Below, piece by piece: positions 44,019 to 52,093 of a stretch of 64,000 bases of DNA. The position numbers and the translations under genes were made by a program. Numbering within the stretch: the first letter of the stretch is position 1; the number at the start of each line of letters is the position of its first letter. The notes beneath the pieces were generated by a model. That model saw only the letters and a program-made list of their open reading frames with translations, was not told where the DNA came from and ran no database searches. This DNA is from JACMLD01 sp044227095 (GTDB taxonomy: Bacteria > Bacteroidota > Bacteroidia > Chitinophagales > Chitinophagaceae). The stretch is taken from assembly GCA_044227095.1 (NCBI GenBank), contig JBGAFV010000001.1, positions 434,001 to 498,000 of the forward strand, written 5' to 3'.

Positions 44019-45132
44019 AACCCTCTAGTTCAATATCAATCTTTTCATCCACTGCTCCGGCAAGAAGTTTATCTTTCATTCGTTTCAATGGATTTTTATG
44101 ATATTCCTCAAATTCGCTTCGTTGCTTAATAATATCTGCGCATTTAAAGATAGCAGCGAGGAAAGAAGAAGCATCTGCTTTGTTTTTACCAGCTATATCA
44201 AATGCAGTACCATGGTCTGGAGAAGTTCTTACACCAGTCAAACCTGCACTATAATTTACACCTTCGCCTTTTGCAAGTGATTTAAAAGGAATAAGCCCCT
44301 GGTCGTGATACATGGCTAGTACAGCATCAAACTTTTCATGCTGGCCACGTGCAAAAAATGCATCAGCGCTATATGGACCAAACACAATTACATTGCTATT
44401 GCTTTGTTTAAAATCTTTTATTGCCGGTTTAATAATTTCTTCTTCTTCTTTTCCAACAAGGCCGTCATCGCCTGCGTGTGGATTTAAGCCAAGGACGGCA
44501 ATTTTAGGTTTGTCAATTCCAAAATCTTTTTGGAGACTGTCTTTTAAGATAGACAGCTTTGAAATTATCGCTTCCTTAGAAATATGTTTTGCCACTTCGC
44601 TTACAGGCACATGTTCTGTTACCAATCCTACTTTCATGTTGTCTGCTACCATTAGCATCAACACATCTTTTGCACCGAATAAATTTTTAAGATATGGTGT
44701 ATGCCCTGTATAATTAAAGTCTGCTGTTTGCGAATTCTTTTTATGGATTGGCGCTGTTACCAACCCGTCAATTTTTTTATCTTTTAATGCATTGCCAGCT
44801 ATTGTAAGCGATTTGATAGCGTAAATTCCACCCACATCGTTGAGTGTACCGGGATTAATAGCTATTTCTTCTTCCCAGCAATTATAGATGGTTACTTGTT
44901 TTGGGCTGATGCGGTTCAGTTCTTTTGTATTTTGATAATTAAAGTTGAACTCCGGAACCGACTTCCTGTAAAAATTGATCACTTTATTAGATGCAAAAAC
45001 CACAGGTGTACAAATTTCAAGAAGACGTGTATCTGTAAGTGCTTTTATAATGAGCTCAATACCTATGCCATTAATATCTCCGCAGGAAATACCGATAACT
45101 GGTCTTGAATGAACTTGATTTTGCTGATGCAT
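44017..45132 (-). CDS. pdxA: 4-hydroxythreonine-4-phosphate dehydrogenase PdxA
   Basis: 371 residues with the PdxA sequence pattern: ISCGDINGIGIELI at the N-terminus, the metal and substrate histidines in NYTGHTPYLKNLFGA, LGLNPHAGDDGLVGKEEEE, and AMYHDQGLIPFKSLA followed by RTSPDHGTAFDIAGK. It oxidises 4-phosphohydroxy-L-threonine in the DXP-independent branch of pyridoxal phosphate synthesis, using NAD and a divalent metal. Length is slightly above the usual 330. The heptad array runs into its stop codon. No other pyridoxal genes are adjacent. Confidence 0.93.
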   Translation of the reverse strand: MHQQNQVHSRPVIGISCGDINGIGIELIIKALTDTRLLEICTPVVFASNKVINFYRKSVPEFNFNYQNTKELNRISPKQVTIYNCWEEEIAINPGTLNDVGGIYAIKSLTIAGNALKDKKIDGLVTAPIHKKNSQTADFNYTGHTPYLKNLFGAKDVLMLMVADNMKVGLVTEHVPVSEVAKHISKEAIISKLSILKDSLQKDFGIDKPKIAVLGLNPHAGDDGLVGKEEEEIIKPAIKDFKQSNSNVIVFGPYSADAFFARGQHEKFDAVLAMYHDQGLIPFKSLAKGEGVNYSAGLTGVRTSPDHGTAFDIAGKNKADASSFLAAIFKCADIIKQRSEFEEYHKNPLKRMKDKLLAGAVDEKIDIELEG

Positions 45133-45182
45133 ACTATTTTCTTTTTTGCAATGTTGGTAAAGTTACTGATTTGCTGCGAGCT

Positions 45183-45403
45183 TTGAACCGCGGAGGCGCA
45201 GAGAACACGAAGAAACACAGGAATGTTTTGACCCGTTCATCGATATATTTTTCGTGTGTCCGTGGTTATCCAGCATCGCAGATGCCCGCTGTGTACCGCC
45301 TTAATGGAAATATTCAATAAAACGTTTTTTCTATACCCAAACTATCTCTGTATTTGATCAAAAAAACTGTGCTTCCCTCTGTCATCCGCGCCTCTGTGGT
45401 TAT
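45183..45403. repeat. Facing copies of the CACAGAGA module
   Basis: 45183-45219 holds a forward GAACCGCGGAGGCGCAGAGA module. 45252-45268 (GTGTGTCCGTGGTTATC) and 45341-45403 are inverted copies; the latter matches the first half of the 135-bp unit, including its TTTGATCA/TGATCAAA centre and the CTGTATTT complement. No gene is present in 45133-45421. Confidence 0.65.
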
Positions 45404-45421
45404 CTAACGCAATACCTAACC

Positions 45422-46114
45422 TTATTTAAACACCTCATCACTAATACCTTTATTAATTAAGTAAGCGCTGTACATAATTTCTATTTTTCCCCGCTGGTTT
45501 TCTTTAGAAGCTGCCTCCGTTTTTTTCTGGCTTCCATCATCGTAATCAAAAGTTACCCCTTTGGGCAGTTTATAATCCTGTGTATTAAATGTAAAAACTA
45601 TTTTATCGGGCAATGCATAAGCAGCAAACTTTCCATAACTCATTTCAAGTTCATTTGTTCCGCTTTCGCGGGTGGTGGTTTTTGCTTTCAGTATTAGTAA
45701 ATTTTTCTCATCGATATATAGTTTGGAAAGCACCACCTCACTGTTTTCATCAAGCGGCAATAATTTTATCACTTTTACAGCAACACCATTTACATTATCT
45801 GCGCCACCATCAAGGGCCTGGTATTGACCGCTTAGCAAATTGTTCAGGCTAATGCTAACAGTTCCCTTAGGCACCAGTGAAATGCCTTTTTCATTTTTAA
45901 TTTTTATTTTACCCGGCTTTTTAAAATAGACCTTTACCTGTGCAGCAGGCACTTTCATAAAACTTATATTGGTCTTCATCTCGCCGCTGGCTTCATAATC
46001 GTTTACTTTATCCAGTTTAGCTTTTACCTTTTGCACCAAAGCCGTTGCATCCTGCGCATAGCCATTATAAGCAAGCGCAATGAATACAACAAAAAGTTTA
46101 AAAATCTTTTTCAT
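45422..46114 (-). CDS. LolA-like outer-membrane lipoprotein carrier
   Basis: 230 residues with a signal peptide (KLFVVFIALAYNGYAQ). The mature part starts ATALVQKVKAKLDKVNDYEA and continues with VKVYFKKPGKIKIKNEKGIS and KLYIDEKNLLILKAKTTT, the pattern of the LolA/LppX half-barrel superfamily. These periplasmic proteins hold lipids or lipoproteins. It is 9 bp downstream of the ABC permease gene, so an envelope export function with that transporter is plausible. It is not certain to be the main LolA. Confidence 0.75.
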   Translation of the reverse strand: MKKIFKLFVVFIALAYNGYAQDATALVQKVKAKLDKVNDYEASGEMKTNISFMKVPAAQVKVYFKKPGKIKIKNEKGISLVPKGTVSISLNNLLSGQYQALDGGADNVNGVAVKVIKLLPLDENSEVVLSKLYIDEKNLLILKAKTTTRESGTNELEMSYGKFAAYALPDKIVFTFNTQDYKLPKGVTFDYDDGSQKKTEAASKENQRGKIEIMYSAYLINKGISDEVFK

Positions 46115-46123
46115 AGTACACTA

Positions 46124-47005
46124 TTAACTCAAAATATCTTTCTTCTTAAATATTGCAATTGCAGAACCAGTAAATAAAAAAATATAGGCCAGCAGGATAC
46201 TCATGCTTTTAAAAACAGCAGACAGGTTAGCAACAGAGCCTGCGATACTTGTTCCTTCACTATCTGTTTTCACGTAAAAAAACCCTTTCCACCCCAGCAT
46301 ATGAGATGTAAAAAGGTAGGGTTTTACAGTTCTGTCGTACAGCGGTATCTGCAGCTCAGATAAAATGGTAAATACAATAACAATACTAATTGTTGAAACA
46401 ATTGGGCCGATAGAATTGTCTGCAAATACAGACAATAAAAAAGCAAGAGAAGCTACAGTAGTCAGTGCTACGGTTGCATACGCAAATGCAGCGAGGTACC
46501 GCCACATAATATCATCTTTGCTTATTATTTCAAGTGCATTGCTTCTTGCTACAATAAGATCGTTTGTGCCAAACAGTATCATGCTAAGCAAAAGTGAAAG
46601 AAGCGCCATCCATGCCAATAATAAACCTGTATAAATAACTGTAGCGAAAAATTTGGCCAGCATAAGCTGAACACGGCTTGCAGGTTTAGATACCAGCAAA
46701 CGCAATGTGCCCATATTTGCTTCTCCTGCAATTTGGTCTCCGGCCACAAGGGCTATTAGCAATGGGATATGTATCAGCAGCAGGTTAAGAACAACCCAGC
46801 AAACGAAGTATCCGTTTAAAATAGTAGCATAGGGTATATCCAGTGTGTCTTTTAAAGACCCAAGTATAAACTCAATGTAAGATTGCCCGTCGAACTTTAA
46901 AGCAACCTGTACAATAATTACCATTGCGGCAATGGCTCCAAAACTTATATAAGTTCTTGGCTTGCGGAATATTTTAAACAATTCAATTTGTAAAAGTTGC
47001 CACAT
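46124..47005 (-). CDS. ABC-2 type permease
   Basis: 293 residues with six membrane segments. The N-terminus LLQIELFKIFRKPRTYISFG and GEANMGTLRLLVSKPASRVQ are typical of ABC-2 permeases. It overlaps the ATPase gene upstream by 23 bp, so the two form one exporter; a LolA-like gene follows. Substrate unknown. A periplasmic stretch of about 50 residues lies between TM5 and TM6. Confidence 0.85.
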   Translation of the reverse strand: MWQLLQIELFKIFRKPRTYISFGAIAAMVIIVQVALKFDGQSYIEFILGSLKDTLDIPYATILNGYFVCWVVLNLLLIHIPLLIALVAGDQIAGEANMGTLRLLVSKPASRVQLMLAKFFATVIYTGLLLAWMALLSLLLSMILFGTNDLIVARSNALEIISKDDIMWRYLAAFAYATVALTTVASLAFLLSVFADNSIGPIVSTISIVIVFTILSELQIPLYDRTVKPYLFTSHMLGWKGFFYVKTDSEGTSIAGSVANLSAVFKSMSILLAYIFLFTGSAIAIFKKKDILS

Positions 47006-47915
47006 GCTGATTGGAACCTGTTAATGATAAAAAATATTTTTCCAATGAGTTTGCAGGTTTAAACGCTGTTATTTGCAAACCCATTTCGACAAGATCTTTG
47101 TTTAATACAGCCAGTTGATCTTTATGCACCTGTAGCAAAATCCTTCCTGCACCCACTTCCTGTAAATGCCCGGACCAATTGCTTAGCTTTATTTTTTCAG
47201 CAGCAATATTTGCATCATTAATATCTATTTCCACAACAGTTTTGGCAGGATCAAATAAATCATTCACACTTCCTTCAATAATTTTTTTTCCCTTATCTAT
47301 TATTAACATACGGGTTGCAATCTGTTCCATTTCATTTAAAAGGTGAGATGAAACCAACACTGTTTTCCTAAGGTGCCTGCTTAAATGCATTACCAGGTTT
47401 CGCATGTCGGCAATGCCCTGGGGATCCAATCCGTTTACAGGTTCATCAAGAATAATCAATTGCGGATTATGTACCAATGCTATAGCAATACCCAACCGTT
47501 GTTTCATACCCTGCGAAAAAGTTTTTGCTTTACTGTCTGCCCGTTCTGCCAGACCTACCATTTCCAGTTGTTCCATTAATTGTTTCCGCTGCAGGCGCAG
47601 GCCGCTCATTTTTGCAAAAAGCTGAAGGTTTTCAAAAGCTGAAAGATATTTATAGAGATCGGGGCGTTCTATTACTGCACCTACCTGGCGCAATATCTCT
47701 TTTCGATGCGTGTAAAGATCCAGCCCAAAAAATTCAATCTTGCCATCTGAAGGGGTTATAAGTGTAAGCAGCATGCGGATGGTAGTAGATTTACCGGCCC
47801 CGTTCTGGCCCAGGAAACCATATATATCGGCTTCATGTATAGTAAAGGAAAGATCAGAAACTGCCGTAAAGTTGCCGAACTTTTTAGTAAGATTGGATAC
47901 GTTTAAAACATCCAT
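46983..47915 (-). CDS. ABC transporter ATP-binding protein
   Basis: 310 residues. Walker A GQNGAGKST, signature FSQGMKQR, Walker B LIILDEPVNGLDP and the H-loop VLVSSHLLNEM are in order, then an extra C-terminal domain of about 90 residues common in drug- and CcmA-like ATPases. It energises the ABC-2 permease encoded downstream. ATG at 47915 gives the standard MDVLNVSNLTKKFG start; a further upstream start at 47933 is weaker. Confidence 0.9.
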   Translation of the reverse strand: MDVLNVSNLTKKFGNFTAVSDLSFTIHEADIYGFLGQNGAGKSTTIRMLLTLITPSDGKIEFFGLDLYTHRKEILRQVGAVIERPDLYKYLSAFENLQLFAKMSGLRLQRKQLMEQLEMVGLAERADSKAKTFSQGMKQRLGIAIALVHNPQLIILDEPVNGLDPQGIADMRNLVMHLSRHLRKTVLVSSHLLNEMEQIATRMLIIDKGKKIIEGSVNDLFDPAKTVVEIDINDANIAAEKIKLSNWSGHLQEVGAGRILLQVHKDQLAVLNKDLVEMGLQITAFKPANSLEKYFLSLTGSNQHVATFTN

Positions 47916-48334
47916 GATTAAATAATATTGCAAGTTACTGGCTAATTACCAGTTATAACCTGTTTTGTTGTTAAAAGGATGGAAATATTAAGTTGCTTTT
48001 CCCCCCACATAAAATACTTCAAAAATGGCAGCTGTCCAGACAAATAAAAAAAAAATGAATAAATGCTTGCATACTTGGGGCACACTCTCTACATTTACAA
48101 ACCATCCTTCGAAAATACTCTGCAACTAACAACAAGGTTGCCCCAATTCCCAAAGACCTCCCAGAACACCAATTTCTATAAAATACTGCCAGTTTCCAAT
48201 CTTGTGCCATGCACTCATCCAAGCAAAAACCGCACAAAAAGAAATAATTTTTTTAGACATACGGTTGTCCTCTCCTGCGAAATGCCCTTAGTGCTTTTTA
48301 CTTTTTTATTGTTAACCTTCTGAAACGTACAAAA
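47916..48334. other. 419-bp gap without recognised features
   Basis: Divergent intergenic DNA between the ABC ATPase gene and a T9SS exoprotein gene. A few short frames exist on both strands but none has a family-like sequence. No repeat family of the window was found here. Confidence 0.5.
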
Positions 48335-49750
48335 ATGAAACGGATCATCACACTGTTTGCATCAGTTTTTGCAATCACAGGGGCTTTTGCGCAAACTACC
48401 GAAAACTTTAATAGCCGTCCCAATGCGGGTCTTTCACAAGTAAAAGGCTATTTACAAAATCATTGCTGGCAATTTCACGATTTTGATATCAATAACGGCT
48501 GGGACCCTGCTATTGAAGGCGATGGCGCTATGGTATCTGGCACTACTGCAACCAGCTCTCAAAACACAGGCATTTATTCTCCTTTATTAGCTTTGTCTGG
48601 AGATATCCAGGTTTCTTTTTCCTATAAGTTTAGTGCACTTGTAACAGGCAGCCATTGGATCAACATTTATCTTACCGACGAAAACAACAATGTTGTTAAA
48701 CAGCTGGATCACATTGATCTTACAGGAAACAATAACACAAGCGTATATACGTACAACAAAAATCTTTCTACAAATGTTTCTGCCTGCAGAAAAATTTATA
48801 TTAATTACCAGGGCAATGGTGGAGACAATCGTATTGCAATTGACCAATTGAGTTTAGGCGCTGCTACATGCTATGCAGGTGGTTGCAATCAGCCGCCAGT
48901 TGCAGTGAATGATTATTTTGCCGGCTCTCCATCACGTTCAGCAAGTGGCGATGTATTACCAAATGACAGCGACCCTGAAAATGGCAACATGACTGCTTCA
49001 GTAATAACACCTTCTCCTGACGGAACTGTTGTTTTGGATAATTCAGGACATTTTACTTTTACCCCTAATCCTGGCTTTGCGGGTTTAACTACAAGCTTTA
49101 CTTATATAGCCTGCGATAATTTTGGATTGTGTTCAGATCCTGCAACAGTATTAATAACATTTGTAACCAACGGCACACTGCCAGTTACTATTGTTGATTT
49201 TAATGCGGTGTATTCAAACGATAAAGTAAACGTAAAATGGATTTCTACTTTTGAAGTAAACAATGACCATTTTGAAGTTGAACGCAGTTTCGATGGTTTA
49301 AGCTTTAAATCTGTTGGTACAGTAAAAGGCATGGGCACTTCATCTATAAGACACGAGTATGAATTGAATGACGACATCAGCAAAACAGCGCTTAATAAAA
49401 ATGATGTTTATTATCGCCTGAAACAAGTTGATGCAGATGGTAAAACGGCTTATACAAAAGTGCTGGTGGTTCGTGTTTACCGCACCAAATCTTTACAGTC
49501 ATTAAGCGTAACACCTAATCCCGCTATCAATGATATTAAAGTGAATGTACAGCTGAATGAAAATTCTTACATCGTACTAAAAGTTGCTAACAGCAGTGGT
49601 ATTGAAGTAATGCGCAAAACAAGCCGTGGCACAAGTGGCAATAACAACCTTACACTTGAAGGTACAAGCCGTTTACAAGCTGGTGTTTATTTCCTTGAGG
49701 TAATTGTAAACAGCAACGAACGCATGAACGTTAAGCTCATAAAAAATTAA
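48335..49750 (+). CDS. T9SS exoprotein with Ig-like domain
   Basis: 471 residues: a signal peptide (LFASVFAITGAFAQ), a jelly-roll-like region (about 20-185: ENFNSRPNAGLSQVKGYL, VSFSYKFSALVTGSHWINIY), a cadherin/Ig-like domain (about 190-280, QPPVAVNDYFAGSPS), an FN3-like domain (WISTFEVNNDHFEVERSFDG) and a type A sorting domain (SVTPNPAINDIKVNVQLNE ... AGVYFLEVIVN). Exported by T9SS; adhesive or carbohydrate-binding role inferred. Monocistronic with a terminator. Confidence 0.85.
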   Translation: MKRIITLFASVFAITGAFAQTTENFNSRPNAGLSQVKGYLQNHCWQFHDFDINNGWDPAIEGDGAMVSGTTATSSQNTGIYSPLLALSGDIQVSFSYKFSALVTGSHWINIYLTDENNNVVKQLDHIDLTGNNNTSVYTYNKNLSTNVSACRKIYINYQGNGGDNRIAIDQLSLGAATCYAGGCNQPPVAVNDYFAGSPSRSASGDVLPNDSDPENGNMTASVITPSPDGTVVLDNSGHFTFTPNPGFAGLTTSFTYIACDNFGLCSDPATVLITFVTNGTLPVTIVDFNAVYSNDKVNVKWISTFEVNNDHFEVERSFDGLSFKSVGTVKGMGTSSIRHEYELNDDISKTALNKNDVYYRLKQVDADGKTAYTKVLVVRVYRTKSLQSLSVTPNPAINDIKVNVQLNENSYIVLKVANSSGIEVMRKTSRGTSGNNNLTLEGTSRLQAGVYFLEVIVNSNERMNVKLIKN

Positions 49751-49780
49751 AATAACAGGTTTCTACAGAGGTAAAAAATA

Positions 49781-49802
49781 TCCCCTCCGGCAACGGAGGG
49801 GA
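49781..49802 (+). terminator. Terminator after the T9SS gene
   Basis: TCCCCTCCG and CGGAGGGGA form a perfect 9-bp stem around GCAA, followed by TTATTGTTTTT. Confidence 0.75.
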
Positions 49803-49852
49803 TTATTGTTTTTAGAAGAGGCTCAAAATTTGTATAACTATCGCTGTAACTA

Positions 49853-50137
49853 TTATTTGCCCAGGTAAGACTGCAGGTTTTTTACATATTCATCAAACGC
49901 ATTAATACCGGCAGCCGTTATTTTACAAATGGTTTGAGGATAATTGTCTTTAAACTGTTTTATTACATCAATATAGCCGGCTTCTTTCAATTTGTTTACC
50001 TGCACACTCAGGTTACCTGCAGTAGCATTGGTTTTCTCACGTATAAATGTAAACTCCGCTTCTTTTACACTTATAAGAAGAGACATAACGGCAAGCCGCA
50101 ACTGAGAATGCAATATGGGGTCTAGATCTTTAAACAC
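49853..50137 (-). CDS. Small winged-helix transcriptional regulator
   Basis: 94 residues with a MarR/PadR-like winged helix: HSQLRLAVMSLLISVKEAEF, recognition region NATAGNLSVQVNKLKEAGYI and a wing with QTICKITAAGINAFDEY. It fits the group of one-domain regulators found beside small membrane proteins in Bacteroidota. Its start overlaps the end of the membrane-protein gene by 8 bp. It is the last gene of a five-gene minus-strand string and probably controls it. Ligand unknown. Confidence 0.8.
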   Translation of the reverse strand: MFKDLDPILHSQLRLAVMSLLISVKEAEFTFIREKTNATAGNLSVQVNKLKEAGYIDVIKQFKDNYPQTICKITAAGINAFDEYVKNLQSYLGK

Positions 50138-50738
50138 GCACTATATTTTTACCGGCAGACGGTTCCTTAAATTGTTTGTTGGCAATATGGCCCGGAATTA
50201 TAAAACCGGCAAGTGCAGCACCTGCGTGTATGATCATGGTTAAATCAAATGTTTTTACAAACAACGCTGCAAAGCCAAGTGCCCATACAATAAAAGCAGC
50301 TATAATAGAAGGCTTAAAATTTAGTGCCGTTCCATAAATAAGTGTCCAGAAACCGTATAGGTTAATCAATAAAGCAAAACCTGCAACTGGCGTAATAACT
50401 TTTACATTAATAGCCAGCACTATAAACAAAAGTGAAATAAAAAAACCGATGTTTAGTTTTTTGAATAACTCACCTGTATACGTTTTAACCTTATCGTCTT
50501 TTCTGAAAAACATAATACGTGTAAGTACTATTGTTGATACGCCAAGCACATCCCAGAAAAAGTAAGGATTTACAAGTTCTATTTTAAGGTTGATAAACGA
50601 GAATATTGACGCAGCAAATAATAACCAGCCCCACACAATCCATCCTTTACCATCATCTTTCTGTTCGTTTTTAGCCGTGCTTATCATTTGCTGAATGATT
50701 TGCAGGCTTTCTTCACGTGTTATGAGTTCTGTTTCCAT
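50130..50738 (-). CDS. Membrane protein, paralogue B
   Basis: 202 residues with about five hydrophobic segments after a soluble N-terminus (ESLQIIQQMISTAKNEQKDD). It is related to the gene immediately upstream: both start with a QQ-type helix, an asparagine-rich KAKNQ/TAKNE stretch, and the sequence WGWLLF/WGWVVL. No known family is certain. It lies 2 bp from the paralogue and overlaps the winged-helix gene, so these three act together. Function unknown. Confidence 0.7.
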   Translation of the reverse strand: METELITREESLQIIQQMISTAKNEQKDDGKGWIVWGWLLFAASIFSFINLKIELVNPYFFWDVLGVSTIVLTRIMFFRKDDKVKTYTGELFKKLNIGFFISLLFIVLAINVKVITPVAGFALLINLYGFWTLIYGTALNFKPSIIAAFIVWALGFAALFVKTFDLTMIIHAGAALAGFIIPGHIANKQFKEPSAGKNIVRV

Positions 50739-50740
50739 AA

Positions 50741-51340
50741 CTATATATTTTCTTTTTTATACCGGCTTTGCAGCAGGTAGCCTGGAATTATCCACGCTAC
50801 AATAACGGCAAAGCTTATAAGTAAAGTAGTAAATGCATGTGGCACAAAGCTGGCCAACAACGACAATGCCCAACAGCATATGCCGCCAATCATCAACGGC
50901 CTGAATTTTAAGATAATTCCTGAAAGAAAAGTAGGCATACCATAAAGTATCAGTATAATAATATTCACAACATAAAACTGATCCGGTCGTAATTTGCTAC
51001 CAATAGGGGCCCCGGCCAATAAAAGCATAACAACAAAAGCCAGCCACACATAACCGGTAATTTCATCGGTATAAGTTTTTACCAGCCTCTTCCTGCCTTT
51101 TTTAATGGAGTAAACAACTTGTACAATTGCTGCAACCCATGTAAACATCCATACCATATAATGCCGGGGATACTGATAAAAATATTGCAGCACAAACTGA
51201 GACAAGCTGCAAAAAAGCACTACCCATCCCCATAACAAATAGGCAAAACCATTTTCGCTAAACTGGTTTTTTGCCTTATTGATCATAGATTCAATAATAG
51301 CAAGGCTTTGTTGTTGCGTGATAGTATTATCGTCCTGCAT
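50741..51340 (-). CDS. Membrane protein, paralogue A
   Basis: 199 residues with about five to six membrane helices. The N-terminus (SLAIIESMINKAKNQFSENG, YLLWGWVVLF) aligns with paralogue B, giving a duplicated pair. C-terminal IIPGYLLQSRYKKEN is also similar to the partner's IIPGHIANKQF. Probably an inner-membrane heteromer. It is 82 bp downstream of the TPR-like gene. Function unknown. Confidence 0.7.
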   Translation of the reverse strand: MQDDNTITQQQSLAIIESMINKAKNQFSENGFAYLLWGWVVLFCSLSQFVLQYFYQYPRHYMVWMFTWVAAIVQVVYSIKKGRKRLVKTYTDEITGYVWLAFVVMLLLAGAPIGSKLRPDQFYVVNIIILILYGMPTFLSGIILKFRPLMIGGICCWALSLLASFVPHAFTTLLISFAVIVAWIIPGYLLQSRYKKENI

Positions 51341-51422
51341 GTTGCTTGTTTAATTATCAAATATAAAATTGTGTTACTGCTGTTTGCAGTAACACAATCC
51401 ACATTTTAGTTACAGTAAAATG

Positions 51423-52052
51423 TTATTGGCATTGAGCCAGTTTATCTTCTGCCTGTTTCTGACCCCATGTTGGGTATAAAGGTTTGGGTTGGGCCGATTT
51501 AAAAAGTGCAACAGATTTTTCAAATACAGGTTTTGCTTTTGCCTTACCACCGCCAAATTGTTCTGGTGTACCAAAAAGGCTTTCGCCCTGCAAATAATAA
51601 AGTCTTGGATTATTAGGATCGAGCTTTAATCCTTCTTTTAAAGCATTGGATGCCTGTTGGCCATAAGTTGCCCAACGTGTTTGCGGATCTATAAGCATCT
51701 GCTGTGTTGCCAGCATGTTTTCTACTGCATAAGTTTCGGCATTTTTTTCAATAGCTTCAGCTTTTGCCAGGTACTTTTTTATCTGTTCAGCATTAGCATC
51801 CTTGTCTTTTACTTCTGGCATCCAGCCAATCCACGTTTGTGCCAGTGCTGCATAATAGTAAGGCAGCCATTGTGTTTTTTCGGCATCACCTACACGTTCA
51901 AAGGAAGCAGCCACATCTTGCAAATCTGCTTTAGATTTTGCTGCATCCAGCGCTGCTATATTTTTTTGCATAACAGCTGAATACTTATCGCTTTGTGCAA
52001 AACCTGCAAACATTGCACTGCATAAAAGAAGAGAAAGAACGAACCTTTTCAT
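51423..52052 (-). CDS. Periplasmic TPR-like protein
   Basis: 209 residues with a signal peptide (FVLSLLLCSAMFAGFAQ). The mature part is helical with TPR-like spacing (ADLQDVAASFERVGDAEKTQ, NALKEGLKLDPNNPRLYYLQ) and contains KTQWLPYYYAALAQTWIGW. It is 41 bp after the TonB-dependent receptor gene on the same strand. A role in binding or assembling the receptor's cargo is possible but not demonstrated. Confidence 0.75.
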   Translation of the reverse strand: MKRFVLSLLLCSAMFAGFAQSDKYSAVMQKNIAALDAAKSKADLQDVAASFERVGDAEKTQWLPYYYAALAQTWIGWMPEVKDKDANAEQIKKYLAKAEAIEKNAETYAVENMLATQQMLIDPQTRWATYGQQASNALKEGLKLDPNNPRLYYLQGESLFGTPEQFGGGKAKAKPVFEKSVALFKSAQPKPLYPTWGQKQAEDKLAQCQ

Positions 52053-52093
52053 AAATGATAGTTTAGTGATTGATGTTGTTTTAAAAAATGGTT

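Noticed and set aside
48019..48323. Small frames in the gap before the T9SS gene
   Set aside because: Two overlapping frames on opposite strands with no family-like features; probably chance in AT-rich DNA.
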